Shown: positions 26,478 to 35,304, counted from the first letter of the stretch. The stretch is DNA of 37,464 nt from an uncultured SAR116 cluster alpha proteobacterium (GCA_902622515.1 CACNQE010000014.1:1-37464); one strand, 5' to 3'. Notes: generated by a model not told the origin, from the letters alone. Translations and numbers: made by a program.

Positions 26478-26867
26478 ATGGAAAAATATAATTTTGACCA
26501 AGAGAAAGAGTTTGATCCTATAAAACATGTTGAAAAAAAATTAGGATTGTTTGGAGAGGGAGATGTGTCTATCGCGTGCTGGGAGCCAGGGCAGGTTAGC
26601 CCAAACCATTGTCATCCCGAAGCTACTGAAATATATTTTTGCTTTGAAGGCGGTGGTATAATGCGCACTTTGGATGAGCAAATTGATGTTGTAAAAGGAG
26701 GGCTTGTGGTTCACCCACGTGGAGAATTACATGAATTTACAAATGGACCGGAGAGGACGATATTATTCCGAGTACGTTATGGTGATTCTATGACAACTAG
26801 AACAAAGAACTGGCCAACTAACTCAAAATGGAAACCGACTGAAATAGACTTAGAATATTTTTCATAA
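26478..26867 (+). CDS. Small cupin-domain protein
   Basis: Single cupin barrel of 129 residues. The metal-binding motif 1 is NHCHPEATEIYF (H44, H46, E51) and motif 2 is HPRGELHEF (H85), giving the usual 3-His/1-Glu site. Such stand-alone cupins include isomerases, dioxygenases and sensor proteins; nothing here selects one. GGAGGA lies nine bases before the ATG. It follows a terminated hydrolase gene, and another hydrolase gene begins 70 bases downstream, so it may belong with the latter. Confidence 0.85.
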   Translation: MEKYNFDQEKEFDPIKHVEKKLGLFGEGDVSIACWEPGQVSPNHCHPEATEIYFCFEGGGIMRTLDEQIDVVKGGLVVHPRGELHEFTNGPERTILFRVRYGDSMTTRTKNWPTNSKWKPTEIDLEYFS

Positions 26868-26937
26868 ATACAGAAAGAATGTTTGTGATTTAATTAGTTG
26901 AGCAAAATATAATATCCATTTTTAGAGGGTATATTTT

Positions 26938-27870
26938 ATGTCAAAAAAATTAAGATCATCAGATGCAAAAGATACAGACCAACCGGTAATTAAAACTGAT
27001 ATAGATGGTCATATAACCTATTTGATTTTAATCGAAACAATGGATGGGTTATACACCCCTATTGGGTTGGAGCTTCCAGATGGAGAAGGTCCTTTTCCAG
27101 TTGTTCTTCTAGCTAGCGGTAATGGCGGTGAAGGGATGAAATGGATAGAGGAAAATACTAAAAATAGGCGTTTTACTATTAATAAACTTTTAGAACAAGG
27201 CTATGCGTGTGGCTGGATTCGTTACCGAACAGAAGTTGAGCTTGGGTATAATAATAGCGGTAAATTAATTAGGGACCAGAGGCAAGGACGTGAAATGTTT
27301 AACCGTTCGCCGCTAGAATTTGAGGATGAAATATCCATCATTGAAGCAATTAAAAAATATCAAGAAGTAGATGAGGATAGGGTAGGTCTTTTAGGAATGA
27401 GCCACGGTGGAGAGATGATATTAAAATTAACAAGTGAATATCATGGTGTTTGCGCTGCTGTTGCAAGTGAACCTGCCGCTCATGAATTTCTAGCTTTAAC
27501 TCCAGATGATTCAGTCTCCATTAATCCTGAAACTCAGCTTCGGGACATAGAATCTATGCAGATGCAATCTGTGAATAAAGTTCGTAATAGAATAGATATG
27601 AAGATAGCCCGAGAAAGAATAGCTTCTATTAACACACCCCTTTTTATAATGGGAAGAGATCAAGATGAACTGCAGGGGATTTTCCGAGTGTGTTATGATT
27701 TGTTATCTGAGGAAAACAAAGATGTTATTTGGAAGAGCTATAATCACGATTTACATGGATATGTTTATCCACTTTTAGGGGAAGATGGTAATTATATTGT
27801 TAATAATGTTCAAGAAGAAGCTATAAATGATGTGATTTCATTTTTCAAAACGCATTTTTCAGAAAAATGA
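26938..27870 (+). CDS. Alpha/beta hydrolase, dienelactone-hydrolase-like
   Basis: Cytosolic alpha/beta hydrolase of 310 residues. The nucleophile elbow is GMSHGG (Ser155), the acid is probably Asp241 or Asp243 in MGRDQDELQG, and the base is His273 in YNHDLHGYVYP. The oxyanion strand is LLASGNGGEG (about 58-67). A short cap with EFLALTPDDSV lies between the nucleophile and the acid. Family members hydrolyse lactones, esters or small peptides, and no substrate can be named. The ATG follows GAGGG within about ten bases. It converges with the minus-strand cysteine-dioxygenase-like gene, with 36 bases between them and no terminator that I can see. Confidence 0.85.
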   Translation: MSKKLRSSDAKDTDQPVIKTDIDGHITYLILIETMDGLYTPIGLELPDGEGPFPVVLLASGNGGEGMKWIEENTKNRRFTINKLLEQGYACGWIRYRTEVELGYNNSGKLIRDQRQGREMFNRSPLEFEDEISIIEAIKKYQEVDEDRVGLLGMSHGGEMILKLTSEYHGVCAAVASEPAAHEFLALTPDDSVSINPETQLRDIESMQMQSVNKVRNRIDMKIARERIASINTPLFIMGRDQDELQGIFRVCYDLLSEENKDVIWKSYNHDLHGYVYPLLGEDGNYIVNNVQEEAINDVISFFKTHFSEK

Positions 27871-27906
27871 TAAACACACCTGCCGAAAAGAGCTTAGTAT
27901 TTTATC

Positions 27907-28464
27907 TCAAATCCTAGCCCCTGTTTCTGCGTCATATGCTTGCCTCGAAAGTTGTGTTAAATCTTGGCCGGTAAGTCTGATCCAACTTGCTGGTGCCGTG
28001 GGGTGTGAAGCGCTATGAACAGAGCCGGGCGGAAAATAAATACCAATTCCAGGTTGCATCTCAATAGTTTGGTCTAACACAACCTTTGTTGCTTTATTGG
28101 CTGGTTTATTTCCATTTTTGTCTTGGTATATGTTCATAGTTGTAACACCAGTAACCTGAAAATATAAAGCCCATGAACTTCCGTGATCGTGGGGTTTCCC
28201 AGTATTAGGGGTAGAAGTTGCATGATATAAGATCTGAAGCTTATTACTGTCTTCTCCCCAAATACGAGCATTCCCGTCCGAAAGGAGTTGTGACAGCTTT
28301 GATTTTATCTTTGGAAAATTAAGTAATCCATTAAGCAATGTATTTGCAATATTTTCAAAACTATTACTTGGTACATTATCATCGCTGATTTCTGCAGATA
28401 AAGCATGTGCTAGTGCAGAAATCGAATGGGATAAATCATCATCTAACTGAATTACGTGTGACAT
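27907..28464 (-). CDS. Cysteine dioxygenase-like cupin
   Basis: Cupin-fold protein of 185 residues resembling the cysteine-dioxygenase type I/thiol-dioxygenase group. Its N-terminal helical part is followed by the barrel with KPHDHGSSWALYFQVTG (H92, H94) and PPGSVHSASHP (H150), a 3-His iron site without the cupin glutamate. VTTMNIYQD is a barrel strand of that group. The substrate might be a thiol, but other relatives have no known activity. GGGAG lies about nine bases upstream of the ATG. It is the downstream partner of the disrupted hydrolase gene, 39 bases away on the same strand. Confidence 0.75.
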   Translation of the reverse strand: MSHVIQLDDDLSHSISALAHALSAEISDDNVPSNSFENIANTLLNGLLNFPKIKSKLSQLLSDGNARIWGEDSNKLQILYHATSTPNTGKPHDHGSSWALYFQVTGVTTMNIYQDKNGNKPANKATKVVLDQTIEMQPGIGIYFPPGSVHSASHPTAPASWIRLTGQDLTQLSRQAYDAETGARI

Positions 28465-28503
28465 TAGCTTACACTCCCAAAGTTAGTAGGTATCCTTACC
28501 TTC

Positions 28504-29331
28504 TTATTTTATGATATTTTTTACAAGCCATTTGCTAACTATTTCAGTAACTTCATTCTCTTTATTTTTATAAAAATGGTCACAATTTTTTATTATTTCA
28601 ACATCACATTTACCAGAGCTGGCAGCAGCAAATGCTTCTGCCGGATAAGCTTCAGGAATTTCTAAATCGCCTCTGATAAACAACGATGGACATTTTATTT
28701 TGGGTGCTGTTTGAACAGTATTTGGCATGGTTGTAAGCCTATCTATGTAGCTATTTGCAGTTGTTACATACCACCAACCCGGGAGTAACAATAGCTCATT
28801 TCCTTTTCCTTCTGAAATCATCTGAATTGCTTGTTCTCGAAGTTCATTAGTTTTACTCCCGCCTAACAACCCAGTTTTTGTAGCGAGTTTTTCCGCCACT
28901 TTTCCACCACCATGCGCTGATAATAATATTGAAGCAGGAGTATGTGGGTTTCTAGCTGCATGCTGAACTGCTAAAAATCCACCATTACTATGACCAATTA
29001 AAATTGGGTTTTTAAATCCCTTTCTTTCTAGCCATTTTGAAGCAAACGCATTATCTGCAATGCCTTCTCCTGTTGTTTGAAATGCCGCACCGACAGCTTT
29101 CCTTGAGTCACCTATGCTCATTATGTCGTGTCCTCTTCGATTGAACGAAAGGCATGCAAATCCTAGTTGGCAAAGTCGAGGTGGTCAAAAACGTGGGGCA
29201 CCAGTGTAAAAATTCATCGTATTTCCATGACAAATCATTATGGCGCCTTTTGCAGGCTTTTCTTCTGGTTCGTAAAATATACCATCTAATGAAATTGTAT
29301 CTGTTTTAATCCCGATGAGTTTAAGCTTCAT
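28504..29331 (-). pseudogene. Alpha/beta hydrolase interrupted by one in-frame TGA
   Basis: Read from ATG 29331 the gene would give a 275-residue alpha/beta hydrolase. Residues 1-48 (MKLKLIGIKTDTISLDG, later MICHGNTMNFYTGAPRF) end at TGA 29185-29187. The same frame then continues PPRLCQLGFACLSFNRRGHD into the long open part with nucleophile GHSNGG, FIRGDLEIPEAYP and KNCDHFYKN (catalytic His). The expected residue at the stop is Leu, so one T-to-G change in TTA explains it. No other lesion is visible, so inactivation is very recent or the stop is a sequence error. A shorter protein from ATG 29121 would lack the oxyanion strand HGNTMN. Confidence 0.87.
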
Positions 29332-29688
29332 ATCATGAACAGTTTTAATATTATTAAACTTTAAAGAAATTTATAATAGAGAAAAGAAATTTATAATAGA
29401 GAATTAGCTGAGTCTACAAGATATCCTAAGATGAAGGTCAGTTGAATTTAAAATATTTGATAAAGATCGGGTGATTTATAAGGTATCAGGAAGGCCCAAA
29501 TGCCAATAAATGGAGTAGGGTACCGAACCTTAAAAAATAAAAAATATCATTTTATAAATTTGCTAGGACATCTGGTATTTTTAAAAAATTTGTAATTCAA
29601 TACTTTATTCGATTGTTAGAATGTGGTGAGCTTAGAAAAGCAAAAATAGATTGATGAAATTTAAAAAATTTATCCAAGGAGATTGTTC
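29332..29688. other. Intergenic region with a 20-bp tandem duplication
   Basis: About 350 bases without a supportable gene, between the divergent hydrolase pseudogene and the deacetylase-like gene. It must contain the promoters for both. The only structured element I see is an exact tandem repeat of 20 bases: 29363-29382 is repeated at 29383-29402 (unit begins AAAGAAATTTATAATAG). It lies 32 bases upstream of the pseudogene start. AAGGAG at 29676-29681 is the ribosome binding site for the next gene. Confidence 0.6.
29363..29402. repeat. 20-bp exact tandem duplication
   Basis: Two exact copies in direct orientation with a period of 20 bases (G at 29366 corresponds to G at 29386), in the leader of the disrupted alpha/beta hydrolase gene. 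The unit is AT-rich and contains TATAAT, which resembles a -10 box on the plus strand. Confidence 0.95.
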
Positions 29689-30582
29689 GTGAAACCAATT
29701 CATCCTAATCAAAGACTGCCTTATTCTGCAATTAATGATAGAGCACCACTTAAGATGCCTGATAATGCAAGGGTAGTGATCTGGCCAATTCTAGCGTTGG
29801 AGGTTTGGGATATCTCAAGACCTATGGCAAGGATGATTATCACTCCGCCGCAAGGTGCACCGATGCTTCCTGATTTTCCTAATTGGAGCTGGCACGAATA
29901 TGGTATGCGTGTTGGATTCTGGCGAATAAAAACCATGTTAGATAGACTCGGAATTAGACCGACTGTTACCTTAAATGCAAGAACCTGTCTAGAATATCCG
30001 CGTGTTGCAGAGGCTTGTCTGGAGGCCGGCTGGGAGTTTAACGCACATGCTTATGAGCAAATACCTATGCATAAGCTTGATGATGAAAGTTCTAGCATTC
30101 AAAAAACAATGGAGATAATTCAGAATTTTGCAGGTAAAAAGCCACGAGGTTGGTTTGGGCCTGGTCTCACACAGACTTATGACACAATGGATTATCTTGC
30201 TGATAATGGTGTGGAATATATTGGAGATTGGGTGCTCGATGATGAACCAGTATGGGTCAAAACAAAGACAAAACCTATTGCAGCATTGCCTTATAATTAT
30301 GAATTACATGACATTGTGATGATGGCAATTCAGCATCATGAGTCACACACCTACAGGGACCGAACACTTGATTATTTTGATACTCTTTATTCAGAAAGTG
30401 AGGATAGGCCTAAAATTATTGCTGTAGCTATGCATCCTTACCTTTCTGGCTCTCCTCATCGTATTCGTTATGTAAGAGAGGCTTTTGAGAGAATGTTAGA
30501 AAATCCCGGTGTTGTATGTTGGGATGGAGAACAAATTCTTGACTGGTTTAGTTCGCAAAGTGAAAAGCCCTCTTCTATTTAG
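29689..30582 (+). CDS. Polysaccharide deacetylase/PuuE-like (NodB-fold) protein
   Basis: NodB-fold carbohydrate esterase-like protein of 297 residues. The order of motifs is RLPYSAINDR near the N-terminus, ISRPMARM, FPNWSWHEYGMRVGFWR, then FNAHAYEQIPMHKLDDE holding the histidines near the active site. RGWFGPGLTQTYDT and the C-terminal AVAMHPYLSGSPHRIRYV complete the fold. This arrangement resembles allantoinase PuuE and related uncharacterised deacetylases; the metal-binding DDG pair of true chitin deacetylases is absent. GTG 29689 is chosen as start because AAGGAG ends seven bases upstream, whereas TTG 29683 is almost touching it. Amide or N-formyl/carbamoyl hydrolysis is plausible. It leads a run of plus-strand genes with the amidase and the gamma-glutamyltransferase-like gene. 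Confidence 0.83.
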   Translation: MKPIHPNQRLPYSAINDRAPLKMPDNARVVIWPILALEVWDISRPMARMIITPPQGAPMLPDFPNWSWHEYGMRVGFWRIKTMLDRLGIRPTVTLNARTCLEYPRVAEACLEAGWEFNAHAYEQIPMHKLDDESSSIQKTMEIIQNFAGKKPRGWFGPGLTQTYDTMDYLADNGVEYIGDWVLDDEPVWVKTKTKPIAALPYNYELHDIVMMAIQHHESHTYRDRTLDYFDTLYSESEDRPKIIAVAMHPYLSGSPHRIRYVREAFERMLENPGVVCWDGEQILDWFSSQSEKPSSI

Positions 30583-30664
30583 AGTTTTTATAAAATGTAA
30601 TGATATTTATATTCTAATAATCTTGTAATAAGAATATGCCTCTTAATAATTAACGAGCGTGATA

Positions 30665-31849
30665 ATGTATAATAAGGAACAAGTCAGAGCTAATGTGCCT
30701 CACGATTTAGCAGCCCCTATAAGTGGAACGGATACTGGCTCGCTAACAGGACTTACATTTATGGTAAAAGATTTATTTGAGGTTAAGGGGCATAAAACAG
30801 GAAATGGTAGCCCAGATTTTTTGAAACATAATAAAGAGTCAACAAAAACGGCTCCTCTTATTCAAAAGCTTTTAGATAGTGGCGCTAGTCTAACTGGCAT
30901 GACAATTTGTGACGAATTTTTTTATAGCCTCACAGGTATTAACGCTCATTATGGCTCTCCGCTCAATGTTCGGGCAACAGGAAGAATGGCAGGTGGTTCT
31001 TCATCTGGTTCTGCAGCAAGTGTGGCAGCTTCATTGTGTGATTTTTCCATTGGAAGTGATACCGGTGGTTCTGTTAGAGTGCCTGCTGCTTTTTGTGGAT
31101 TATTTGGTATTCGGCCAACTCATGGTGAGATTGAATTAACTGGTGCCACTGCGATGGCACCCTCATTTGACACACCTGGTTGGTTTGCAAGAGAAGTTGA
31201 TTTATTAGAAAAAATTGGTGATGTTCTTCTGCCTGATCTAGAAGAAGATATTTCTAAAACTAAATTGCATATCGCAACAGATTCATTTAACCAAGCAACG
31301 GATGAAGTGAAGGTTGAGCTGTTTTCAGTGTGCGAACGGTTGGAAGATAAAATGCCTTTTAATAAATCTATCATAATCAATAATGATGATTATTTAAAAT
31401 GGCGTGAAGCATTCAGAATCATTCAAGCATACGAAATTAAATCGACTACCTTGAAATGGGTAAAGGCCTACCAGCCAAATTTAGGACCGGGCATCAAAGA
31501 GCGTTTCGAAATGGCTGATAAAATTAATGAAGAAGAATATCAAAACGCAGAAAAAATACGTCAATCTGTTTGCAATAGGATGGATGAGATTTTAGGCGAA
31601 AATTCTGTTTTTCTGATACCCACCGCCCCAGTGATTGCTCCATTGATATCAACTCCAGCGAACGAACTTGAGACATTTAGACAAAATACTATGGCTTTGA
31701 CTTGTATTTCTGGATTGACGGGGGTACCACAGATCACCATGCCGGTTTCGGAATATTCAGGATGTCCGATAGGTTTATCCATTATTGGAAAAAGACAGAC
31801 AGATAAAATGCTTTTAAAATTAGCATCAGAAATAACAAGAAAGCTTTAA
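30665..31849 (+). CDS. Amidase-signature hydrolase (GatA-like fold)
   Basis: Amidase of 394 residues from ATG 30665. The triad is readable: Lys35 in TFMVKDLFEV, cis-Ser in AGGSSSGSAAS (about 112-114) and nucleophile Ser136 in GSDTGGSVRVPAAFCG. The C-terminal half is shorter than in GatA and no GatB partner is near, so it is a catabolic amidase rather than a tRNA amidotransferase subunit. GTG 30659 is a possible alternative start, but the only Shine-Dalgarno-like bases (GAG at 30655-30657) fit ATG 30665 better. It follows the deacetylase-like gene by 82 bases and precedes the gamma-glutamyltransferase-like gene by 54 bases, probably in one operon. Confidence 0.9.
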   Translation: MYNKEQVRANVPHDLAAPISGTDTGSLTGLTFMVKDLFEVKGHKTGNGSPDFLKHNKESTKTAPLIQKLLDSGASLTGMTICDEFFYSLTGINAHYGSPLNVRATGRMAGGSSSGSAASVAASLCDFSIGSDTGGSVRVPAAFCGLFGIRPTHGEIELTGATAMAPSFDTPGWFAREVDLLEKIGDVLLPDLEEDISKTKLHIATDSFNQATDEVKVELFSVCERLEDKMPFNKSIIINNDDYLKWREAFRIIQAYEIKSTTLKWVKAYQPNLGPGIKERFEMADKINEEEYQNAEKIRQSVCNRMDEILGENSVFLIPTAPVIAPLISTPANELETFRQNTMALTCISGLTGVPQITMPVSEYSGCPIGLSIIGKRQTDKMLLKLASEITRKL

Positions 31850-31903
31850 TTAAAAAATAATAATTGATATAAAATTTTTGAGTAATTTAGAAGGAATATG
31901 CCA

Positions 31904-33499
31904 ATGCGGGATTTTCAGCAACCTGGACGCTCTCCTGTATTTGCCTCTAATGCAATGGTTAGTACTTCTCATCCTTTGTCATCTGCCGCAGCACTTGATG
32001 TCTTGAGAAAAGGTGGTAATGCTGTTGATGCAGCTCTTGCAGCAGTCTCTGTTCAGTGTGTTGTAGAACCCGCTTCTACAAGTGTTGGTGGAGATTGTTT
32101 TTGTTTATATGCACCTGTAGATAGTCAGTATCCAGTAGCAATGAATGGCTCAGGGTGTGCTCCAAAAAGGTTATCTTTGAATTGGATGATTGCTAATGGT
32201 TATGATTCTATACCACAACAATCTCCACATTCCGTTACTGTTCCAACAGCAGTTGATGCATGGGTCACATTGAATAAAGATTACGGAACAAAGCCTCTTG
32301 GGGACTTATTACAGTATGCCATTGAATATGCAAGAGATGGTTACCCTGTAGGTCAGAGGGTCGCTTTTGATTTTGCTAATACGTCTGATTTGATAAAACA
32401 AGACAAAGACTTATCTAAATTATTTTTGTTTAATGGGAAAACATTGCCAAACGGTTTTTATCATAAACAGCCCAACTTAGCTAAAACTTTATCTGAGATT
32501 GGTAAAAATGGAAGGGATGGTTTTTTTTCTGGTTGGGTAGCAGATGATATTATTAAAAAGTTAAATTCTCTAGGTGGCTTTCACCAAAAAGATGATTTTG
32601 ATGATGCTATTGCAAATTATGTGAAGCCAATTAGTTCAGAATTCAGAGGATATAAAATTTGGCAATGTCCGCCTAATGGTCAGGGGGTAATAGCTTTATT
32701 GTTATTAAATATGGCATCAGAAATGAATTGCTTTGGAGATGACCCGATTAATCTTGAACGCATACATTATGAAATTGAGGCGGGAAAACTTGCTTATAGA
32801 GATAGGTCTGCTGTTTTAGCAGATCCCAAATTCCATTCAGTGCCTGTAGACCAACTTTTGTCAAAAAAATATGCAAAAGAGCTATTAAGCCAAATAAGGG
32901 CCGACAAGGCGATTTCTTCCCTACCAACATCTTCGCTACCCAAACATTCAAATACAGTTTATATCACTGTAATTGACCAAAATCGAAACGCTTGTTCGCT
33001 TATTAACACAGTTTATAATTCTTTCGGATCCGGTCTTCTAGCCCCTAAATCTGGAGTTTTGCTGCACAATAGAGGTATGGGTTTTGTTCTTGAGGAAGGT
33101 CATCCAAATTGCCTAGAACCAGGAAAACGACCATTGCATACTATCATACCTGGCTTAGTAACCAAAGATGACAAACTTGTAATGTCATATGGAGTTATGG
33201 GAGGGGAATATCAGGCGTTTGGGCATATGCAATTTTTATCTCGTTTTTTTGATTATGGACTTGATATTCAAACTGCACAGGATAAACCACGCTTCTTTCC
33301 CGATCCTTTTTCTGAAAATATAGATATGGAGACGACAATACCACGCAGTATTCAAAATGATTTAGTAAAGATGGGTCATCAGGTAAGAAAAGCATCGATA
33401 CCAATCGGGGGCTCACAAGCAATCCACCTTGACCAAAATTCAAATGTATTGACCGCAGGCTCTGATCCTAGAAAAGATGGTTTGGCAGTGGGTTTCTAG
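31904..33499 (+). CDS. Gamma-glutamyltransferase/acylase-family Ntn hydrolase
   Basis: Member of the gamma-glutamyltranspeptidase family, made as a proenzyme that cuts itself before a catalytic threonine. From ATG 31904 it has 531 residues. The processing site is KHSNTVYITVID, with Thr351 as nucleophile; downstream SLINTVYNSFGSGLLAP and NRGMGF are substrate-pocket strands. The N-terminus MRDFQQPGRSPVFASNAMVSTSHPL is the usual start for this subgroup and has no signal peptide, so the enzyme is cytosolic, unlike periplasmic GGT. AAGGA (31891-31895) fits ATG 31904 (eight bases), not ATG 31898 (two bases). Substrates may be gamma-glutamyl or other N-acyl amides. It converges with the cupin gene, three bases apart. 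Confidence 0.9.
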   Translation: MRDFQQPGRSPVFASNAMVSTSHPLSSAAALDVLRKGGNAVDAALAAVSVQCVVEPASTSVGGDCFCLYAPVDSQYPVAMNGSGCAPKRLSLNWMIANGYDSIPQQSPHSVTVPTAVDAWVTLNKDYGTKPLGDLLQYAIEYARDGYPVGQRVAFDFANTSDLIKQDKDLSKLFLFNGKTLPNGFYHKQPNLAKTLSEIGKNGRDGFFSGWVADDIIKKLNSLGGFHQKDDFDDAIANYVKPISSEFRGYKIWQCPPNGQGVIALLLLNMASEMNCFGDDPINLERIHYEIEAGKLAYRDRSAVLADPKFHSVPVDQLLSKKYAKELLSQIRADKAISSLPTSSLPKHSNTVYITVIDQNRNACSLINTVYNSFGSGLLAPKSGVLLHNRGMGFVLEEGHPNCLEPGKRPLHTIIPGLVTKDDKLVMSYGVMGGEYQAFGHMQFLSRFFDYGLDIQTAQDKPRFFPDPFSENIDMETTIPRSIQNDLVKMGHQVRKASIPIGGSQAIHLDQNSNVLTAGSDPRKDGLAVGF

Positions 33500-33502
33500 C
33501 GT

Positions 33503-34084
33503 TTAATCTGAGGCTAAACCAGCATTAAACTTAAATCCCACCTTTTCAAATTGCTTAACGAGGTTAGGTTCGACTGAATTAATTTTATCAGCTGCTGCTG
33601 GAGTGAAAGCGATATCGTTCATATCATGAACGCCACCAGATATTATAACCTGCAAGAGACCATCTGTTGTTCCAGAGTTTTTAAAAGAGCGACATACACC
33701 TGGTGGAACGGATATAGTATCAAACTTTTCCAAAATGATTGTGTCTGCCCCATCATCATTCCAACTCACTTCAAATTGGCCTTCTAGAACAGTAAAGGTC
33801 TCATAAGTATTTACATGATTATGTAAACCAGGCCCTTGTCCTGGAGGACACTTTGCGTGCGTCATGGTAATCCCACCAGCCCCAACAATAGGTGCTCCGG
33901 CATTAATAGGAGTATTTCCTTCTGCTAGGTCAAGACCTATTACAGATAAAAGCTGCCTCGCATAAACTACATCCCTTCCTTCTGTAGGGATATTGGCGTC
34001 TTTTTGAATTGCAAGTGGCTCAAGTTCTTTAAATTTTGAAACTCTTTTGGTCATTTCTTCACGGGTTATATGGTTTGTTTTCAT
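33503..34084 (-). CDS. Cupin-domain protein
   Basis: 193-residue protein with one central cupin barrel. Motif 1 is GPGLHNHVNTYETFTVLEG (H88, H90, E95), the strand EVSWNDDG follows, and motif 2 is the degenerate VPPGVCRSFKNSG. That motif lacks the usual third histidine, so metal binding may differ from the norm. An N-terminal helical arm of about 60 residues precedes the barrel. The gene is divergent from the fumarylacetoacetase-family gene, with a 165-base shared upstream region, which hints at joint regulation. The reaction is unknown. Confidence 0.83.
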   Translation of the reverse strand: MKTNHITREEMTKRVSKFKELEPLAIQKDANIPTEGRDVVYARQLLSVIGLDLAEGNTPINAGAPIVGAGGITMTHAKCPPGQGPGLHNHVNTYETFTVLEGQFEVSWNDDGADTIILEKFDTISVPPGVCRSFKNSGTTDGLLQVIISGGVHDMNDIAFTPAAADKINSVEPNLVKQFEKVGFKFNAGLASD

Positions 34085-34249
34085 TGCTCTCTCGCTAATG
34101 TGATTAAAACACTTTGACTCTAGTGATGAATATTATCTCAATGATATTTTCAATTATTTTATTCTATTTTGACAATAAATGGAAAATAATCTTTGATAAA
34201 TAGAGACTTTAATAATTATACAATTTGAGTAAAATATAAGGAGATAAAT

Positions 34250-35092
34250 ATGAAGTTGGTTAGATTTGGTTCAGAAGGAAATGAAAAACCAGGATTAATC
34301 GACGAGCAGGGGAATTTGTGTGATTTATCGTCCTATCTCGATGATATTTCTGGCCCAAACCTCTCTGGAGATAAGCTGCTAGAAATTTCAAAAATTGATA
34401 CAATTAACCTTCCAAAAATTGATAAATCGACACGTTTAGGCCCGTGCGTAAATAATGTTGGAAAGTTTATTTGCATTGGACTCAATTATGCAGACCATGC
34501 AAAAGAAGCTGGTATGGAAGTGCCGCCGGAGCCAGTCATTTTTATGAAGGCGACTAGTGCTATTTGTGGGCCAGCAGATCCAATCTTATTGCCAAGGGGA
34601 AGCCTAAAAACTGACTGGGAAGTTGAGCTGGCCGTTGTGATAGGAAAAAAAGCAAAATATGTCAATTTAGATGAAGCGATGTCATATGTCGCCGGATATG
34701 CTGCCAGCAATGATATTTCTGAGCGCACTTATCAGTTGGAAGGTACAGGGCACTGGACTAAAGGAAAATCATGCGATAGCTTCGGTCCGCTTGGTCCTTG
34801 GCTTGTCACCAAAGATGAAATACAGGACCCCCAAAACCTATCCATGTGGTTAAGTGTAAATGGTAAAAAAATGCAAGATGGTTCAACTAAAACCATGGTA
34901 TATGGGATTGCGTTTCTTGTTCACTATATAAGCCAATTTATGAGTTTGATGCCAGGAGATATAATCTCAACTGGTACCCCACCAGGAGTTGGTCTTGGTA
35001 TGACACCACCGGTTTATTTGAAATCTGGTGATGTTGTAACTTTGGGAATTGAAGGCTTAGGTGAACATAGACAATTGGTTGTCGCCGAATAG
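34250..35092 (+). CDS. Fumarylacetoacetate hydrolase (FAH) family protein
   Basis: Cytosolic C-C bond hydrolase or decarboxylase of the FAH family, 280 residues. The catalytic half has GLNYADHAKEAG (His83), the metal ligands Glu124 and Glu126 in DWEVELAVVIG and Asp155 in AASNDISERT, and the closing GDIISTGTPPGVGLGM and IEGLGEHRQ motifs. It is close in layout to proteins labelled ureidoglycolate lyase or 2-keto-3-deoxy-fuconate hydrolase; sequence alone cannot choose. AAGGAG lies about eight bases before ATG 34250. It is the last catabolic gene before the cyclase pair and is divergent from a cupin gene. Confidence 0.9.
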   Translation: MKLVRFGSEGNEKPGLIDEQGNLCDLSSYLDDISGPNLSGDKLLEISKIDTINLPKIDKSTRLGPCVNNVGKFICIGLNYADHAKEAGMEVPPEPVIFMKATSAICGPADPILLPRGSLKTDWEVELAVVIGKKAKYVNLDEAMSYVAGYAASNDISERTYQLEGTGHWTKGKSCDSFGPLGPWLVTKDEIQDPQNLSMWLSVNGKKMQDGSTKTMVYGIAFLVHYISQFMSLMPGDIISTGTPPGVGLGMTPPVYLKSGDVVTLGIEGLGEHRQLVVAE

Positions 35093-35304
35093 ACCATTAA
35101 AACTGGAACAAAATAATACAAAAACAAAGATTTTTATAAATTAGCAGCGTTCTCTCATCAGGTGGTTTTTTGTCTGTTGATATAGAACTTAATTTATTTC
35201 TTTATAATTTTGGAATAGATAGATTATTATCAGATGTACGGATATAGCATTAGCTTCATTAAGTTCTAAAAATTTTGAGAAAAAGGTTACATGGGATTTG
35301 AGAG

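Noticed and set aside
29185-29187. TGA read as tryptophan (recoded genetic code)
   Set aside because: TGA clearly terminates genes at tight junctions in this window (2702-2704, 3612-3614 and the ATGA overlap at 4590-4593), and the family residue at 29185 is expected to be Leu, not Trp.
30609-30637. Inverted repeat ATATTCT/AGAATAT after the deacetylase-like gene as a terminator
   Set aside because: The arms are short and AT-only apart from one pair, the spacer is 15 bases and no T-run follows. Such repeats are expected by chance in DNA this AT-rich.
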